NCBI GenBank assembly: GCA_963732655.1
Contig: CAVTAI010000001.1
Span: 744,001-808,000 of the forward strand
DNA length: 64,000 nucleotides
Source of the DNA: CAVTWS01 sp963732655
GTDB taxonomy: Bacteria; Actinomycetota; Acidimicrobiia; Acidimicrobiales; SHLQ01
Direction: 5' to 3'
Positions 16,935 through 25,454 of the stretch are shown here, in pieces. A model generated the notes under the pieces. The model made no database searches. It was not told the DNA's origin and saw only the letters and a program-made list of their open reading frames with translations. Each line of letters begins with the position of its first letter. The first letter of the stretch is position 1. The translations under genes were made by a program, and so were the position numbers.

Positions 16935-17941
16935 GCGGCCTCCGCTCGACGTTCGATGACCCGGAGGCGTGCGCTCTCGGCTCGAGGGTTGGCCGACAGC
17001 TCGGCCGCCGAGGGCGTGCGAGAGCCGCGGAACACCAGACGGAACGGCGCGGCCGGGCGCGGATCGACCGGAAGGCCCCGAGGCACCTGACGATCGAGGC
17101 CGCAGGCCGTGGCGAACCGGGCCTTGACCAGACGATCTTCGCCGGAGTGATAGGTGAGCACCGCGCCTCGACCACCGGGTGCGAGGAGCTCCAGACCTTG
17201 ATCGAGCGCGGCCGGAAGCTGCTCGAGCTCCTCGTTCACGGCGATGCGCAGGGCCTGGAAGGACCGTTTGGCGGGATGCCCTCCGGTGCGACGAGCGGGT
17301 GCTGGGATGGCGTCTCGGACGATCTCGGCCAAACGCGCCGTGTCGGTCACCGGCCGGGCGGCCACGATCGCCCGGGCGATTCGGCGCGCAAATCGCTCGT
17401 CGCCGTACCGACTCAAGATGGAGGCCAGTTCGGCTTCGGTGAGCTCGTTGACGAGCTCACCAGCCGACCGTCCCGACGTCGGATCCATGCGCATGTCGAT
17501 GGGGCCACCGGCCCGGTAGCTGAATCCCCGCTCGGGTCGATCGAGTTGCGGCGAGCTGACGCCGAGGTCGAGGAGGAACCCGCTGATCTCGTGGGCCCCG
17601 GTGTCCTCCACTGCCCCGGAGAGCTCGTCGAAACGACCCTGGCGAACGATGATGCGGGTACCGAAGGGAGCGAGGCGGCTGGTGGCCGCCGCGATGGCGT
17701 CAGGATCGCGGTCGAGGCCGAGCACCCGCAGGTGGGCGTGGGCGTTGAGCAGGCCTTCGGTGTGCCCGCCACCACCGAGCGTTCCATCCACTACGAGACC
17801 CGGGGGCACGGGAGCGAGCAGGTCGACGATCTCGTCGAGCATGACCGGGCGATGGTGGAAACCGGACCCCTCGACGCCCGCGGACCGGTTCGGACCAGAG
17901 AGGGGCGAGGACGCGTTCTGTGAGTTAGGCGTCGGTGGCAT
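16931..17941 (-). CDS. rsmH: 16S rRNA (cytosine-1402-N4)-methyltransferase RsmH
   Basis: Methylates C1402 of 16S rRNA using S-adenosylmethionine. 336 residues. Motifs: FHHRPVMLDEIVDLL, LVVDGTLGGGGHTEGLL (SAM site), VLGLDRDPDAIAAA, FLLDLGVSSPQLDRPERGFSY, PIDMRMDPTSG, KRSFQALRIAVNEELEQL and AVLTYHSGEDRLVK. The glutamate in HSGED is a serine-glycine variant of the common HSLED. The N-terminal 25 residues before GFHHRPVM are not conserved, so a shorter form starting further in is possible. It is separated from mraZ by 255 bp holding a large inverted repeat. Confidence 0.95.
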   Translation of the reverse strand: MPPTPNSQNASSPLSGPNRSAGVEGSGFHHRPVMLDEIVDLLAPVPPGLVVDGTLGGGGHTEGLLNAHAHLRVLGLDRDPDAIAAATSRLAPFGTRIIVRQGRFDELSGAVEDTGAHEISGFLLDLGVSSPQLDRPERGFSYRAGGPIDMRMDPTSGRSAGELVNELTEAELASILSRYGDERFARRIARAIVAARPVTDTARLAEIVRDAIPAPARRTGGHPAKRSFQALRIAVNEELEQLPAALDQGLELLAPGGRGAVLTYHSGEDRLVKARFATACGLDRQVPRGLPVDPRPAAPFRLVFRGSRTPSAAELSANPRAESARLRVIERRAEAA

Positions 17942-17978
17942 GGGTCGGCTCCCGGTCTGGCGACCGCTTCGATCCGGC

Positions 17979-18097
17979 CATCGGCTGTCCCCCGATCGAC
18001 GGGGCGCTGACGGGTTGTCTCTCCCAATCGAGCACTGAAGGGCAAAGCGGGCGGAGTAGGGGGGCCTTCCAGTTTGCCGATCGGGGGACAGCCGATG
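17979..18097 (-). repeat. 20-bp perfect inverted repeat spaced 79 bp apart, in the mraZ-rsmH leader
   Basis: The arm at 17979-17998 (CATCGGCTGTCCCCCGATCG) is the exact reverse complement of 18078-18097. The pair lies in the only large untranslated gap of the dcw transcript (17942-18196). The enclosed 79 bases are also C/G-rich, so in RNA the arms could close a long stem. No known riboswitch family was recognised and no T-run follows the stem. A role as an attenuator or processing site is speculation. Confidence 0.7.
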
Positions 18098-18196
18098 AAC
18101 GGTTCGGTTGTGGTTGTGATCCTCTAGGGGTCTCGTGGTTGGTTGGTGATCTCGCTTTCGTCACGGCTCGTCAAGCCGGCGGTCGACCTCGAGGGC

Positions 18197-18622
18197 TCAT
18201 AGACCGAACCCTTCCTCGAGGGCATCCATGAGCGCTTCGTCGGCCGCTGCTTCCGCGACGGCCCAGCGCTCCCGATCCCAGATCTCGATGCGGTCGCCCA
18301 ATCCAACGAGCACCACATCTCCACCCAGGCCGACTCGAGCCCTCAGACGCTCCGGGATGACGAAACGACCCTGCTTGTCGGGCTTGACTTCCTCGGCCCG
18401 TGAGTGGAGCGCCATCAACGCCTTGTGACTGACGCTGCGATCCTCGGCACTCTCGCCGAGCTTGCGACGGCGTTCCTCGAACGCTTCGGGTGACATGAGG
18501 GCCACACAGGTGCTGCCGAGGGTCACGAACGCCGTCTCGGGGAGTTGCGCCCGGAACTTCGCCGGCAACACCACTCGACCGTTGTCGTCGATCGTGTGCT
18601 CGTAGGTCCCGACGAACGTCAT
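18197..18622 (-). CDS. mraZ: Transcriptional regulator MraZ
   Basis: 141 residues from the ATG at 18622, chosen because AAGGAGGTGG precedes it at ideal spacing. Two SpoVT/AbrB-like half-domains: TFVGTYEHTIDDNGRVVLPAKFR at the start and EVKPDKQGRFVIPERLRARVGL in the middle, each with the D-x-x-G-R-x-x-(L/I)-P signature. MraZ binds repeated TGGGN boxes and controls its own dcw operon. Candidate boxes lie at 18751-18786. It is the first gene of the cluster. Confidence 0.95.
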   Translation of the reverse strand: MTFVGTYEHTIDDNGRVVLPAKFRAQLPETAFVTLGSTCVALMSPEAFEERRRKLGESAEDRSVSHKALMALHSRAEEVKPDKQGRFVIPERLRARVGLGGDVVLVGLGDRIEIWDRERWAVAEAAADEALMDALEEGFGL

Positions 18623-18750
18623 GGTGCTGCCACCTCCTTCCCGGCGCGCCGACGGTCCGGTGGACGATGGGCGAATCCGGGCTTTGTCGTGCCATGCGTG
18701 CCTGGGCGACACCAGATCGTTCCATCGTTCCCCCTTTCCATTCCGATGTG

Positions 18751-18786
18751 TACCAATTTATGCCATATCTCCCCATTCGTCAACCA
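18751..18786 (-). promoter_or_regulatory. Promoter of the dcw cluster overlapped by MraZ-type TGG repeats
   Basis: On the minus strand a -35 box TTGACG (18783-18778) and a -10 box TAAATT (18760-18755) are separated by exactly 17 bp. The same stretch holds four TGG-boxes read on the minus strand, ending at 18786, 18775, 18765 and 18755 (TGGTT, TGGGG, TGGCA, TGGTA), spaced 11, 10 and 10 bp. Known MraZ operators are direct repeats of TGGGN with about 10-bp spacing upstream of mraZ. The predicted leader to the mraZ ATG is about 125 nt. This is the only AT-richer patch of the area. Confidence 0.68.
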
Positions 18787-18846
18787 TTTGAGCCACGTAG
18801 AGCGAAAACGAACACACGTTCCGCCGCGAATTCGGTGACGGTGGCG

Positions 18847-19590
18847 TCAGGGAAGGCGGACGATGAGGGCGGCGCGGAGATCGTCGGGCTGCACCCGGGT
18901 CAACGCGGGAGTCGACGGCCGGGTCAACCGCTCGATCAGGGCGGCCGCGGTGTCGTCGTCGACCGCCAGCAGCCGGGTCAGGCGATCTGGAACGGCGTCG
19001 AGCACCGCCACCCCCGAGTACCGGGCCTCCGTTCGGGTGCGCCGCTGGGACAACCCGACAACCTTCATCGCCGCGCCGGTCCCGGCCGTGATCATGGGGC
19101 CGGTCCCGGCCGTGATCATGGGGCCGGTCCCGGCCGTGACCAGAACCTCACCATGACCGACACCAGCGAAACAGGCCAGTCGGGCCAGCCGATCAGCCGG
19201 CTGGGCCGACGCCAACCGGGCGGACACGCCGACATCGCCGAGGGCCCGCAACCACACCCACCCCAGCCAGTCGAACGAGTGGCCCACATCGGCGAGCCAC
19301 AACGGATCGCCCGCCGGCACGACGAGATCGACCCAGACGGAGGTCCCGGGCTCGAGCAACACCGCTCCCCCGCCGCTGCGTCGCCGGGCCAGCCTCACCC
19401 CGAATCGATCCAACGCCGCGTGGTCCACATCACGGGCTGGTTGGGCGCTGCCCAGGACCAAGGTCGGCGCGTCGACCCGGTGGAGCCACACCTCGCGACG
19501 CGCCGGTACCAGAGGGTGGGACGCGGCCTGTTCGAGCTGCTCGGTGACCGAACCCGACGGTTCGACGACCGTCCACGGCGGGCCGGTCAT
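18847..19590 (-). CDS. Lipoate-protein ligase A-like protein (BPL/LplA fold)
   Basis: 247 residues from an ATG that overlaps the upstream gene's stop (ATGA). Motifs of the LplA/LipB fold: LVLGSAQP, DRFGVRLARRRSGGGAVLLEPGTSVWVDLVVP (the RRxSGGGAV lipoyl-AMP binding motif) and GEVLVTAGTG...KVVGLSQRR with the conserved lysine. Such enzymes attach lipoate, or carry out octanoyl transfer to dehydrogenase subunits. Three copies of GTGPMITA-type peptide from a 24-nt repeat sit just before the KVVG lysine loop, so the active-site region is lengthened. Substrate is not certain. Confidence 0.8.
   Translation of the reverse strand: MTGPPWTVVEPSGSVTEQLEQAASHPLVPARREVWLHRVDAPTLVLGSAQPARDVDHAALDRFGVRLARRRSGGGAVLLEPGTSVWVDLVVPAGDPLWLADVGHSFDWLGWVWLRALGDVGVSARLASAQPADRLARLACFAGVGHGEVLVTAGTGPMITAGTGPMITAGTGAAMKVVGLSQRRTRTEARYSGVAVLDAVPDRLTRLLAVDDDTAAALIERLTRPSTPALTRVQPDDLRAALIVRLP
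19075..19140 (-). repeat. 24-nt tandem repeat inside the lipoate ligase-like gene
   Basis: Copies begin at 19075, 19099 and 19123 (GCCGGTCCCGGCCGTGATCA is the shared core of the first two). They encode GTGPMITA units between the conserved strand EVLV and the lysine motif KVVGLSQRR. Length is a multiple of three, so the frame is kept. The inner GGTCCCGGCC is nearly palindromic. Confidence 0.88.
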
Positions 19591-19892
19591 CTCAGACGGT
19601 CGACTCGGCGAGCCCACTCCAACCAGTGCACCAGGGCGGCGGAGTCCGGCGCGGCGTCGGAGCGGCCGTACATGGTCTGCAGGCGAAAGCCCAGCCACGC
19701 CCGGTCGGGAACCGGAAGGAAGGGCGGTCGGCGCCACCAGCCGGTCGGGGTGAGACGGCGCGCCTGGACGAGCGCCGTACGCCACAACCGGGGCCTCGTC
19801 ACCACCACGCCGGCGGCCATGAGCAACCAGCGCCACGTCGAGGTGCCTTCGCCCGAATGCCGGCGACGGCCGATCCATCCACCCTCAGCCAC
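19587..19892 (-). CDS. Small conserved protein of unknown function
   Basis: 101 residues, tryptophan- and arginine-rich, with a hydrophobic patch WRWLLMAAGVVV at about residues 21-32, then PTGWWRRPPFLPVPDRAWLGFRLQTMYG. I do not recognise a named domain. Similar WW-R-PPFLP-P proteins occur as uncharacterised actinobacterial genes. It is translationally coupled on both sides: its GTG overlaps the ROK kinase stop and its TGA overlaps the ATG of the lipoate ligase-like gene. The coupling and codon use argue that it is real. Confidence 0.7.
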   Translation of the reverse strand: MAEGGWIGRRRHSGEGTSTWRWLLMAAGVVVTRPRLWRTALVQARRLTPTGWWRRPPFLPVPDRAWLGFRLQTMYGRSDAAPDSAALVHWLEWARRVDRLR

Positions 19893-20802
19893 CGCGGGCC
19901 TCCTCGAACTCAGGTTTCGCCGCGTCGGCGGCGCCGATCGTATCCCAGGCCACCGCGGCGGCCCCGATCAACGGTCCGCTCGAACCGAGCCCCGGTGGCA
20001 TGATGGTGGCACCCGCCGAGAAGTCGAGACGGCACAAACGATCCATCTCGTGCTGCGCGGCATCGAAGAACTCGGCCCCGAATCCCAGGGCGACGGAGCC
20101 GCCGACGACCGCCAGCCGGAGATCGAGCAGGTTGGCCACCGACGCCACGGCCCGCCCGACCAGGCGACCGGTTCGGGCCCGCACCTCAGGAGGTGCCTCG
20201 GCGGCCGGGCGACCCGTCGTCGCGGCGATGGACGTGCCCGAGGCCTCGGCCTCCAGGCAACCCCGCCCGCCGCACACACACCACGCACCGTCGGGTTCGA
20301 CCACCACGTGACCGATGTGGCCGGCGTTGCCCCCGGCACCGTGGAGGAGGCGGCCGTCGACGACGACACCCCCGCCGACGCCGGTCGACACCACCATGGC
20401 GATGTAGTTGGGCACACCGGCCGCGGCGCCGATCCACCCCTCGGCTCGCGCCAGGGCCTTGGCATCGTTGTCGACGAACACGGGAAGGCCGGTCAGCTCG
20501 GCCAGACGGGGGCGCAACGGGAACTGACGCCACTGGTGGATGTTCAACGGCGACACGTGCTCCCCGCCCGGCGCCATCGGCCCACCGCAGCCGACCCCCA
20601 CCGCGAGCGGAGCCACGCCGGGTCCGGCGGCCCCGACGACCTCCGAGATGAGGTCCGCCAGCCCTCTGAACACGTCATCGGGGCCCGACCCAGCCGTCCT
20701 CGCGGTCCGAACGCACCGTGTCACTCCCGTCGCATCCACGAGACCAACGGCGAGTTTCGTACCGCCGATGTCGACGGCGAGAACCTCGGCCGGGTGCTTC
20801 AC
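19885..20802 (-). CDS. ROK-family sugar kinase (glucokinase-like)
   Basis: 305 residues. N-terminal phosphate-binding motif VLAVDIGGTKLAVGLVDATG, sugar-site motifs VFVDNDAKALARAEGWIG and VVSTGVGGGVVVDGRLLHG with GNAGHIGHVVVEPDG, and the ROK zinc motif CVCGGRGCLEAEASG. The second glycine-rich motif is RLAVVGGSVALG. Glucokinase is the most likely activity. N-acetylmannosamine or other hexose kinases share these motifs. It is divergent from the MoxR operon across 165 bp. Confidence 0.86.
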   Translation of the reverse strand: MKHPAEVLAVDIGGTKLAVGLVDATGVTRCVRTARTAGSGPDDVFRGLADLISEVVGAAGPGVAPLAVGVGCGGPMAPGGEHVSPLNIHQWRQFPLRPRLAELTGLPVFVDNDAKALARAEGWIGAAAGVPNYIAMVVSTGVGGGVVVDGRLLHGAGGNAGHIGHVVVEPDGAWCVCGGRGCLEAEASGTSIAATTGRPAAEAPPEVRARTGRLVGRAVASVANLLDLRLAVVGGSVALGFGAEFFDAAQHEMDRLCRLDFSAGATIMPPGLGSSGPLIGAAAVAWDTIGAADAAKPEFEEARGG

Positions 20803-20967
20803 ATCGCAACGCTAGTGCGTCGGTGCTCAGAGGTCGCCGGTGGCGCCGTGCCGTGGCGCCGTGCCGTAGTCGACCGGACGGCGCGCCTGTCGGACGAGGC
20901 GGGATGCCCCTACCCTCTACCGCGTGCATCATCGGCCACGGGGCCGGCGGCACGGCGAGGAGCGGTG

Positions 20968-21987
20968 GTGAGTCAGGGAGACAACGGTTCCAGCAACGGG
21001 TCGTGGTCACAGGCCGGGCAAAACGAGTCGGGGTGGCGGATCGACGATGTCGCCGACGCGGTCGACACGATCTGCGCCAACATCGGCCGGGTCATCCGCG
21101 GCAAGGACGAGCCGGTCCGCCTCGTCGTGCTCGGCGTGCTGAGCGAAGGTCACGTGCTCATCGAGGACGCACCCGGCGTCGGCAAGACCAGCGTGGCCAA
21201 GGCCCTGGCCGCATCGCTCACCGGCACCTTCGGGCGGGTGCAGTTCACCCCCGATCTACTGCCGTCGGATGTCGTCGGCATGAGCATCTGGAACCGCGGC
21301 AACGATCGTTTCGAGTTCCGACCGGGCCCGGTCTTCTCCAACGTGCTCCTGGCGGACGAGATCAACCGGGCGTCACCGAAGACGCAGTCGGCCCTGCTCG
21401 AGTCCATGGCCGAGCGCCAGGTGACCGTCGACGGCACGACCTACGGACTAGCCGACCCCTTCATCGTCTTGGCGACCCAGAACCCGCTGGAGCACGAAGG
21501 CACTTTCCCCCTCCCGGAGAGCCAGCTCGACCGCTTCCTGCTCCGCGTGTCCATCGGCTACCCGGATCGACGTACGGAGCTGGAGATCCTGGAGACCCAC
21601 GGAGCGCCCGAACCGGTGGCCGCGGTCTCCCCCGTCGTCGGCATCGACGCGGTGGCGGGCCTGGCTCGGGCCTGCCGTTCCGTCTACGTGGCTCCCGCGC
21701 TGCGCCACTACCTCGTCGAGCTGGCCGACATGACCCGCCACCACAGCGCCCTGCGCCTCGGCGCGTCACCTCGCGCCCTGCTCGCCCTGCAACGCGTCGC
21801 CCAGGCCCGCGCCGCGGCCGAACGCCGTGATTACGTCATCCCCGACGACATCAAGATGCTCGTGCCCGGGGTCCTCGGCCACCGTCTCGTCGTCACCCCC
21901 GACGCTCGACTGGCCGGAGCGACGAGTGAGCAGGTCTTGGCCGACATCGTGCGCTCAGTGCCCGTCCCCTCGCGGGAGCATCGCTGA
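20968..21987 (+). CDS. MoxR-family AAA+ ATPase
   Basis: 339 residues from the second of two adjacent GTG codons, chosen for its spacing to GAGGAG. Motifs: LIEDAPGVGKTSVAKAL (Walker A), FTPDLLPSDVVGMSIWN, GPVFSNVLLADEINRASPKTQSALLESM (Walker B and pore region), QVTVDGTTYGL, FIVLATQNPLEHEGTFPLPESQLDRFLL (sensor 1 and arginine finger) and RLGASPRALLALQRVAQARA (sensor 2). MoxR proteins act as chaperones and work with DUF58 and transglutaminase partners, which follow here within 2 and 22 bp. Confidence 0.94.
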   Translation: MSQGDNGSSNGSWSQAGQNESGWRIDDVADAVDTICANIGRVIRGKDEPVRLVVLGVLSEGHVLIEDAPGVGKTSVAKALAASLTGTFGRVQFTPDLLPSDVVGMSIWNRGNDRFEFRPGPVFSNVLLADEINRASPKTQSALLESMAERQVTVDGTTYGLADPFIVLATQNPLEHEGTFPLPESQLDRFLLRVSIGYPDRRTELEILETHGAPEPVAAVSPVVGIDAVAGLARACRSVYVAPALRHYLVELADMTRHHSALRLGASPRALLALQRVAQARAAAERRDYVIPDDIKMLVPGVLGHRLVVTPDARLAGATSEQVLADIVRSVPVPSREHR

Positions 21988-21988
21988 G

Positions 21989-23167
21989 GTGCCCACCCGA
22001 GCCGGTTGGGCCGTGGTGATCAGCGGGGCGATCTTGGCCACGGCCGGGCGCATCGTCGGCGCGATCGAGCTCATGATCGTCGGCGTGGCGTTCATGCTCC
22101 TCGTGACCGCCGCCGTGATCACCGTGGCCGTGACCTCACCGTCCCTCGAGGTCGGCCGGCTACTGCGCCCATCCCGCCTGCACGTGGGCGACACCTGCAC
22201 CATCGACCTGCGTTTCACCAACGTCGGCCACCGCCGGTCCCCGGTTATCGAGGCCACCGATGCCGTCGGCCAGGCCGTCACCGCCTCCGTGCTGTTGGGC
22301 CCGCTGGCGCCCCAGGACACGGCGTCGGTGCGGTATCGCATCGAGACCGAACGCCGCGGCGAGATGTGGGTCGGCCCCCTCGCCGTGTCGTGGTCGGATC
22401 CCTTCACGTTGGCCCGCCGGCGCCGGCAGCTGTCGGGTCACAAACGTGTCGTCGTGCTGCCGGCCGTCTGGTCGGTCCTGCCTCCGCTTCGAGCTCGCGG
22501 CGGCGATGACGCTCCCAGCCAGGTCCGGCCCGATGCCCTCGGTCGCACCGGCGACGACCTCTACGCGCTGCGTCGTTATGTCGCCGGCGACGATCCCCGC
22601 CGCATCCACTGGGCCAGCTCGGCCCGGCACGGCGATCTCATGGTGCGCCAAGCGCAGCACCCCACGACCAGCCGCTCGACCGTCATCGTCGATGACCGGT
22701 CGTCGTGGTCCGAACCGGATTTCGACCTGGCCGCCAGCATCGCCGCCTCGATCCTGCTCGCCGCCCACCGACGGGGCGACGAAACCCGCCTGCTCACGGC
22801 ATCGGGGACCGACACCGGATACGGCGGGGGGATCGATCACCTCTTCGCCGCGTTCGAACGCCTCGCCCTCCTGATGCCCGTACCCGACGGCTCCCTGGCC
22901 GGTCTGCCGTCCGCCCGGGACCTCGATCGTTGCTCGGTCGTGCTGGTCAGCCCGGCCGCTTCGGGCGCGAGTCCGCTGGGGAAGCTGCTGGGCGACAATC
23001 CGGATGTCACCCGCGTCCTCGTCGCCACGACCGATGAGGACGTCGGCGCCGCACCGGATCGCCGACCCGGAGTGAGCGGGTCCATCGTCGTGTCCGAGGA
23101 GCGACCGTTCGACCTCGCCTGGGCCGATGCCCACCGCACCGCCGAGCTGTCGAAGTCGGGGGCGTGA
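21989..23167 (+). CDS. DUF58 (VWA-like) membrane protein
   Basis: 392 residues from the GTG at 21989, two bases after the MoxR gene. Two adjacent transmembrane segments at the N-terminus (AVVISGAILATAGRIVGAIE and LMIVGVAFMLLVTAAV), a beta-sandwich region, then the DUF58 core YALRRYVAGDDPRRIHWASSARHGDLMVRQ. The C-terminal half has a VWA-like layout with RSTVIVDDRSSWS. The protein probably anchors a MoxR-assisted complex in the membrane. The exact client is unknown. Confidence 0.9.
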   Translation: MPTRAGWAVVISGAILATAGRIVGAIELMIVGVAFMLLVTAAVITVAVTSPSLEVGRLLRPSRLHVGDTCTIDLRFTNVGHRRSPVIEATDAVGQAVTASVLLGPLAPQDTASVRYRIETERRGEMWVGPLAVSWSDPFTLARRRRQLSGHKRVVVLPAVWSVLPPLRARGGDDAPSQVRPDALGRTGDDLYALRRYVAGDDPRRIHWASSARHGDLMVRQAQHPTTSRSTVIVDDRSSWSEPDFDLAASIAASILLAAHRRGDETRLLTASGTDTGYGGGIDHLFAAFERLALLMPVPDGSLAGLPSARDLDRCSVVLVSPAASGASPLGKLLGDNPDVTRVLVATTDEDVGAAPDRRPGVSGSIVVSEERPFDLAWADAHRTAELSKSGA

Positions 23168-23189
23168 TGTCGATGACCGCTGATCCACC

Positions 23190-25439
23190 GTGGCGTCGGC
23201 CGTGAACGAGCGCCCCATCGTCATTCGGGAGATCGCCCTGTGGGCCCTGACCGTCGGGACGGCCGTGGGCTGCCGGCGGCTGATCGACGGCTGGTCCTTC
23301 CTGACCCCGGTGGTCATCACCATCACGGTGGCTCATCTGCTCGGCGCCATCACGCGCCGGGCCCGATGGCCCCTGCCCGTGGCCGCAGTGCTCGCGCTCC
23401 CGACCGGCGCCATCACGCTGGCCAACGCGTTCTATGCCTCCACGACCACGTTCGGTGTCCCCGGCCACGCGACGTGGGACGCGGCGGGAGCCGACCTCGA
23501 TCTGGCGTGGTCGACGTTCGGTGACATTCGTGCCCCCGCCGAACCACTGACCGGGTATGTCGTGTCGATCGCCGCGACGTGCTGGGTGGTCGCCTTCCTG
23601 GCCGATTGGGCGGCGTTCCGACTCCGGTCGCCGTTCGAGGCGGTGCTGCCATCGGGCATCTTGTTCGTCTTCGCCGCCTTGTTCGCCCGCGGCCCGTATC
23701 GGGAGGTGGCGGCGGCCGCGTGGCTTCCGCCGGCGATCGTGTTCCTGCTCCTGGCCCAGATCGACCGGCGAGAGGCCACGGCGTCGTGGGTGACCGGCGC
23801 GGCTCGGCGGGGCCGGGCCACGCTCGCCACCCGGGGTGCCGCGGCGGGTGTCGTCGTCGGGGCGCTGGCCTTCGTGATGTGGCCGGCGGTCCCGGGGGCC
23901 GAGAGCAAACCGCTCGTCAACGTCACCGACCTCGGCGAAGGCCAGGACGACACCCGGGTGACGATCAGTCCGCTCGTCCAGGTCCAATCACGCCTCGTCG
24001 ATCTTCAAGACGTGCTCGTCTTCACTGTGCGCGCCGAGCAGGCCGACTATTGGCGGTTGGCCAGCCTCGACATCTTCGACGGCGACTCCTGGAGCTTTCG
24101 CGCCAACTACGACGACGCCGATGGCGCCCTTCCCAGCACGACTCCCGACGACGTGGCCGTCACGTCGATGGAGCAGGAATTCTCGATTGCCGAGTTGTCG
24201 ACCCTCTGGGCGCCGGCCGCCTTCGAACCGCGCCGCATCGTGTCCCAAATCGGTGGCTCGCTCGAATACAACGCCGAGGCGAACACGCTCGTGGTTCAGG
24301 ACGGGCAGTCCACGAGCGACGGCATGCGGTACACGGTGGAGTCAGCCGTGCCGAATCGCGAGTTGGCCGCCATCTCCTCGGCACCCGCCGCGGATCCTGA
24401 CCGTTTTGCCCGGTACCTCGAGCTTCCGGACGACTTCAGCGATTCGTTGATCGACGAGGCGAGGCGCGTCACGGTCGGCGCGTCGACACCGTACGAGCAG
24501 GCCATCGCGCTCCAGTCCTATTTCCGTCAGTTCACGTACGACGCTCAGGTCGACCAGGGGCACGGCATCGACCGCATGGAGGACTTCGTCTTCGACGTGC
24601 GGGCCGGATACTGCGAGCAGTTCGCGTCCACGTTCGCGGCCATGGCCCGCGCGGTCGGGCTTCCGTCTCGGGTGGCGGTGGGTTTCACCCCGGGCGACTA
24701 CGACCCCGGTACCGACCTCTACCGGGTGAGCGGCATCCATGCGCACGCCTGGCCCGAGGTGTGGCTCGACGGCATCGGGTGGCTGCGTTTCGAACCCACC
24801 CCCAACCGCGGTGCTCCGGGTGACGAGGCCTACACCGGTGTCGCCCCGGCGCAGGCCCAGGGCTCGATCCCGGAGTCGACCACCACGACCTCGACGTCCG
24901 TCCCTGACGACCGGCCCCAGCCGACCACCGTGCCCAACCCCGATCGCGAGACCCCGACCGGCCCCGCCACGGGGACCGAGACCGCGGCCTCCGAGGGGAC
25001 CTCGCCCTGGCCCCGACGTTTGCTTCTCGCTGCGCTCGTCCTGGTGGTCCCGGTCGCCGGGCTCTTCGGCCTGGTCAGGGTCCGCACCTGGCGGCGGCGG
25101 CGGCGGGCGATCGAACCGGCGGCGCAGATCGACGTGGCGTGGGCTGAGGTCTGCGAGGCGTCAGCCCGACTCGACCTCGGGCCGGAGATCCACGAGACCC
25201 CGCACGAGTACGCCGACCGTATCGGCCATCACCTGGGCACCACGGGCGGTCGGGCGCTCGGATCCCTCGCTCGACACACCGTGCGCGCTCGATACGCACC
25301 GCAGGCGCCGTCCCCGGCCGAAGCGGCCGCGGCGTGGGAGTTCCGCGACCGGGTGGTCGACGAGGTCGACCAGCGCACGGCTCGCTCCACCCGCGCGGCC
25401 GCGAAGCTCGACCCGCGGCGGCCCCGAGTTCGGATCTGA
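23190..25439 (+). CDS. Transglutaminase-like membrane protein (TgpA type)
   Basis: 749 residues. The N-terminal part has about five or six membrane helices (to about residue 240). An outer region carries the transglutaminase-like core: FVFDVRAGYCEQFASTFAAMARAVGLPSRVAVGFTPG with the catalytic cysteine, then VSGIHAHAWPEVWLDGIGWLRFEPTPNRG with histidine and aspartate. A threonine/proline linker, a last membrane helix (LLLAALVLVVPVAGLFGLV) and a basic C-terminal cytoplasmic DUF4129-like tail follow. Start: GTG 23190. An ATG at 23168 in another frame (MSMTADPPWRRP, then stop) ends close to GTG 23204, so the true N-terminus is uncertain. Confidence 0.88.
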   Translation: MASAVNERPIVIREIALWALTVGTAVGCRRLIDGWSFLTPVVITITVAHLLGAITRRARWPLPVAAVLALPTGAITLANAFYASTTTFGVPGHATWDAAGADLDLAWSTFGDIRAPAEPLTGYVVSIAATCWVVAFLADWAAFRLRSPFEAVLPSGILFVFAALFARGPYREVAAAAWLPPAIVFLLLAQIDRREATASWVTGAARRGRATLATRGAAAGVVVGALAFVMWPAVPGAESKPLVNVTDLGEGQDDTRVTISPLVQVQSRLVDLQDVLVFTVRAEQADYWRLASLDIFDGDSWSFRANYDDADGALPSTTPDDVAVTSMEQEFSIAELSTLWAPAAFEPRRIVSQIGGSLEYNAEANTLVVQDGQSTSDGMRYTVESAVPNRELAAISSAPAADPDRFARYLELPDDFSDSLIDEARRVTVGASTPYEQAIALQSYFRQFTYDAQVDQGHGIDRMEDFVFDVRAGYCEQFASTFAAMARAVGLPSRVAVGFTPGDYDPGTDLYRVSGIHAHAWPEVWLDGIGWLRFEPTPNRGAPGDEAYTGVAPAQAQGSIPESTTTTSTSVPDDRPQPTTVPNPDRETPTGPATGTETAASEGTSPWPRRLLLAALVLVVPVAGLFGLVRVRTWRRRRRAIEPAAQIDVAWAEVCEASARLDLGPEIHETPHEYADRIGHHLGTTGGRALGSLARHTVRARYAPQAPSPAEAAAAWEFRDRVVDEVDQRTARSTRAAAKLDPRRPRVRI

Positions 25440-25454
25440 CGGGCTCGGGAGCGG

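Noticed and set aside
15355..16959. Large plus-strand open frame opposite ftsI and ftsL
   Set aside because: Composition and lack of any motif mark it as a shadow of the minus-strand genes.
17791..18164. Small minus-strand open frames between rsmH and mraZ
   Set aside because: They overlap the inverted repeat, have no ribosome site and no recognisable protein features.
18667..20964. Long plus-strand open frame leading into the MoxR gene
   Set aside because: It is the antisense of the lipoate ligase, small protein and ROK kinase genes. High GC gives long chance open frames. The MoxR start is at the GTG with a ribosome site.
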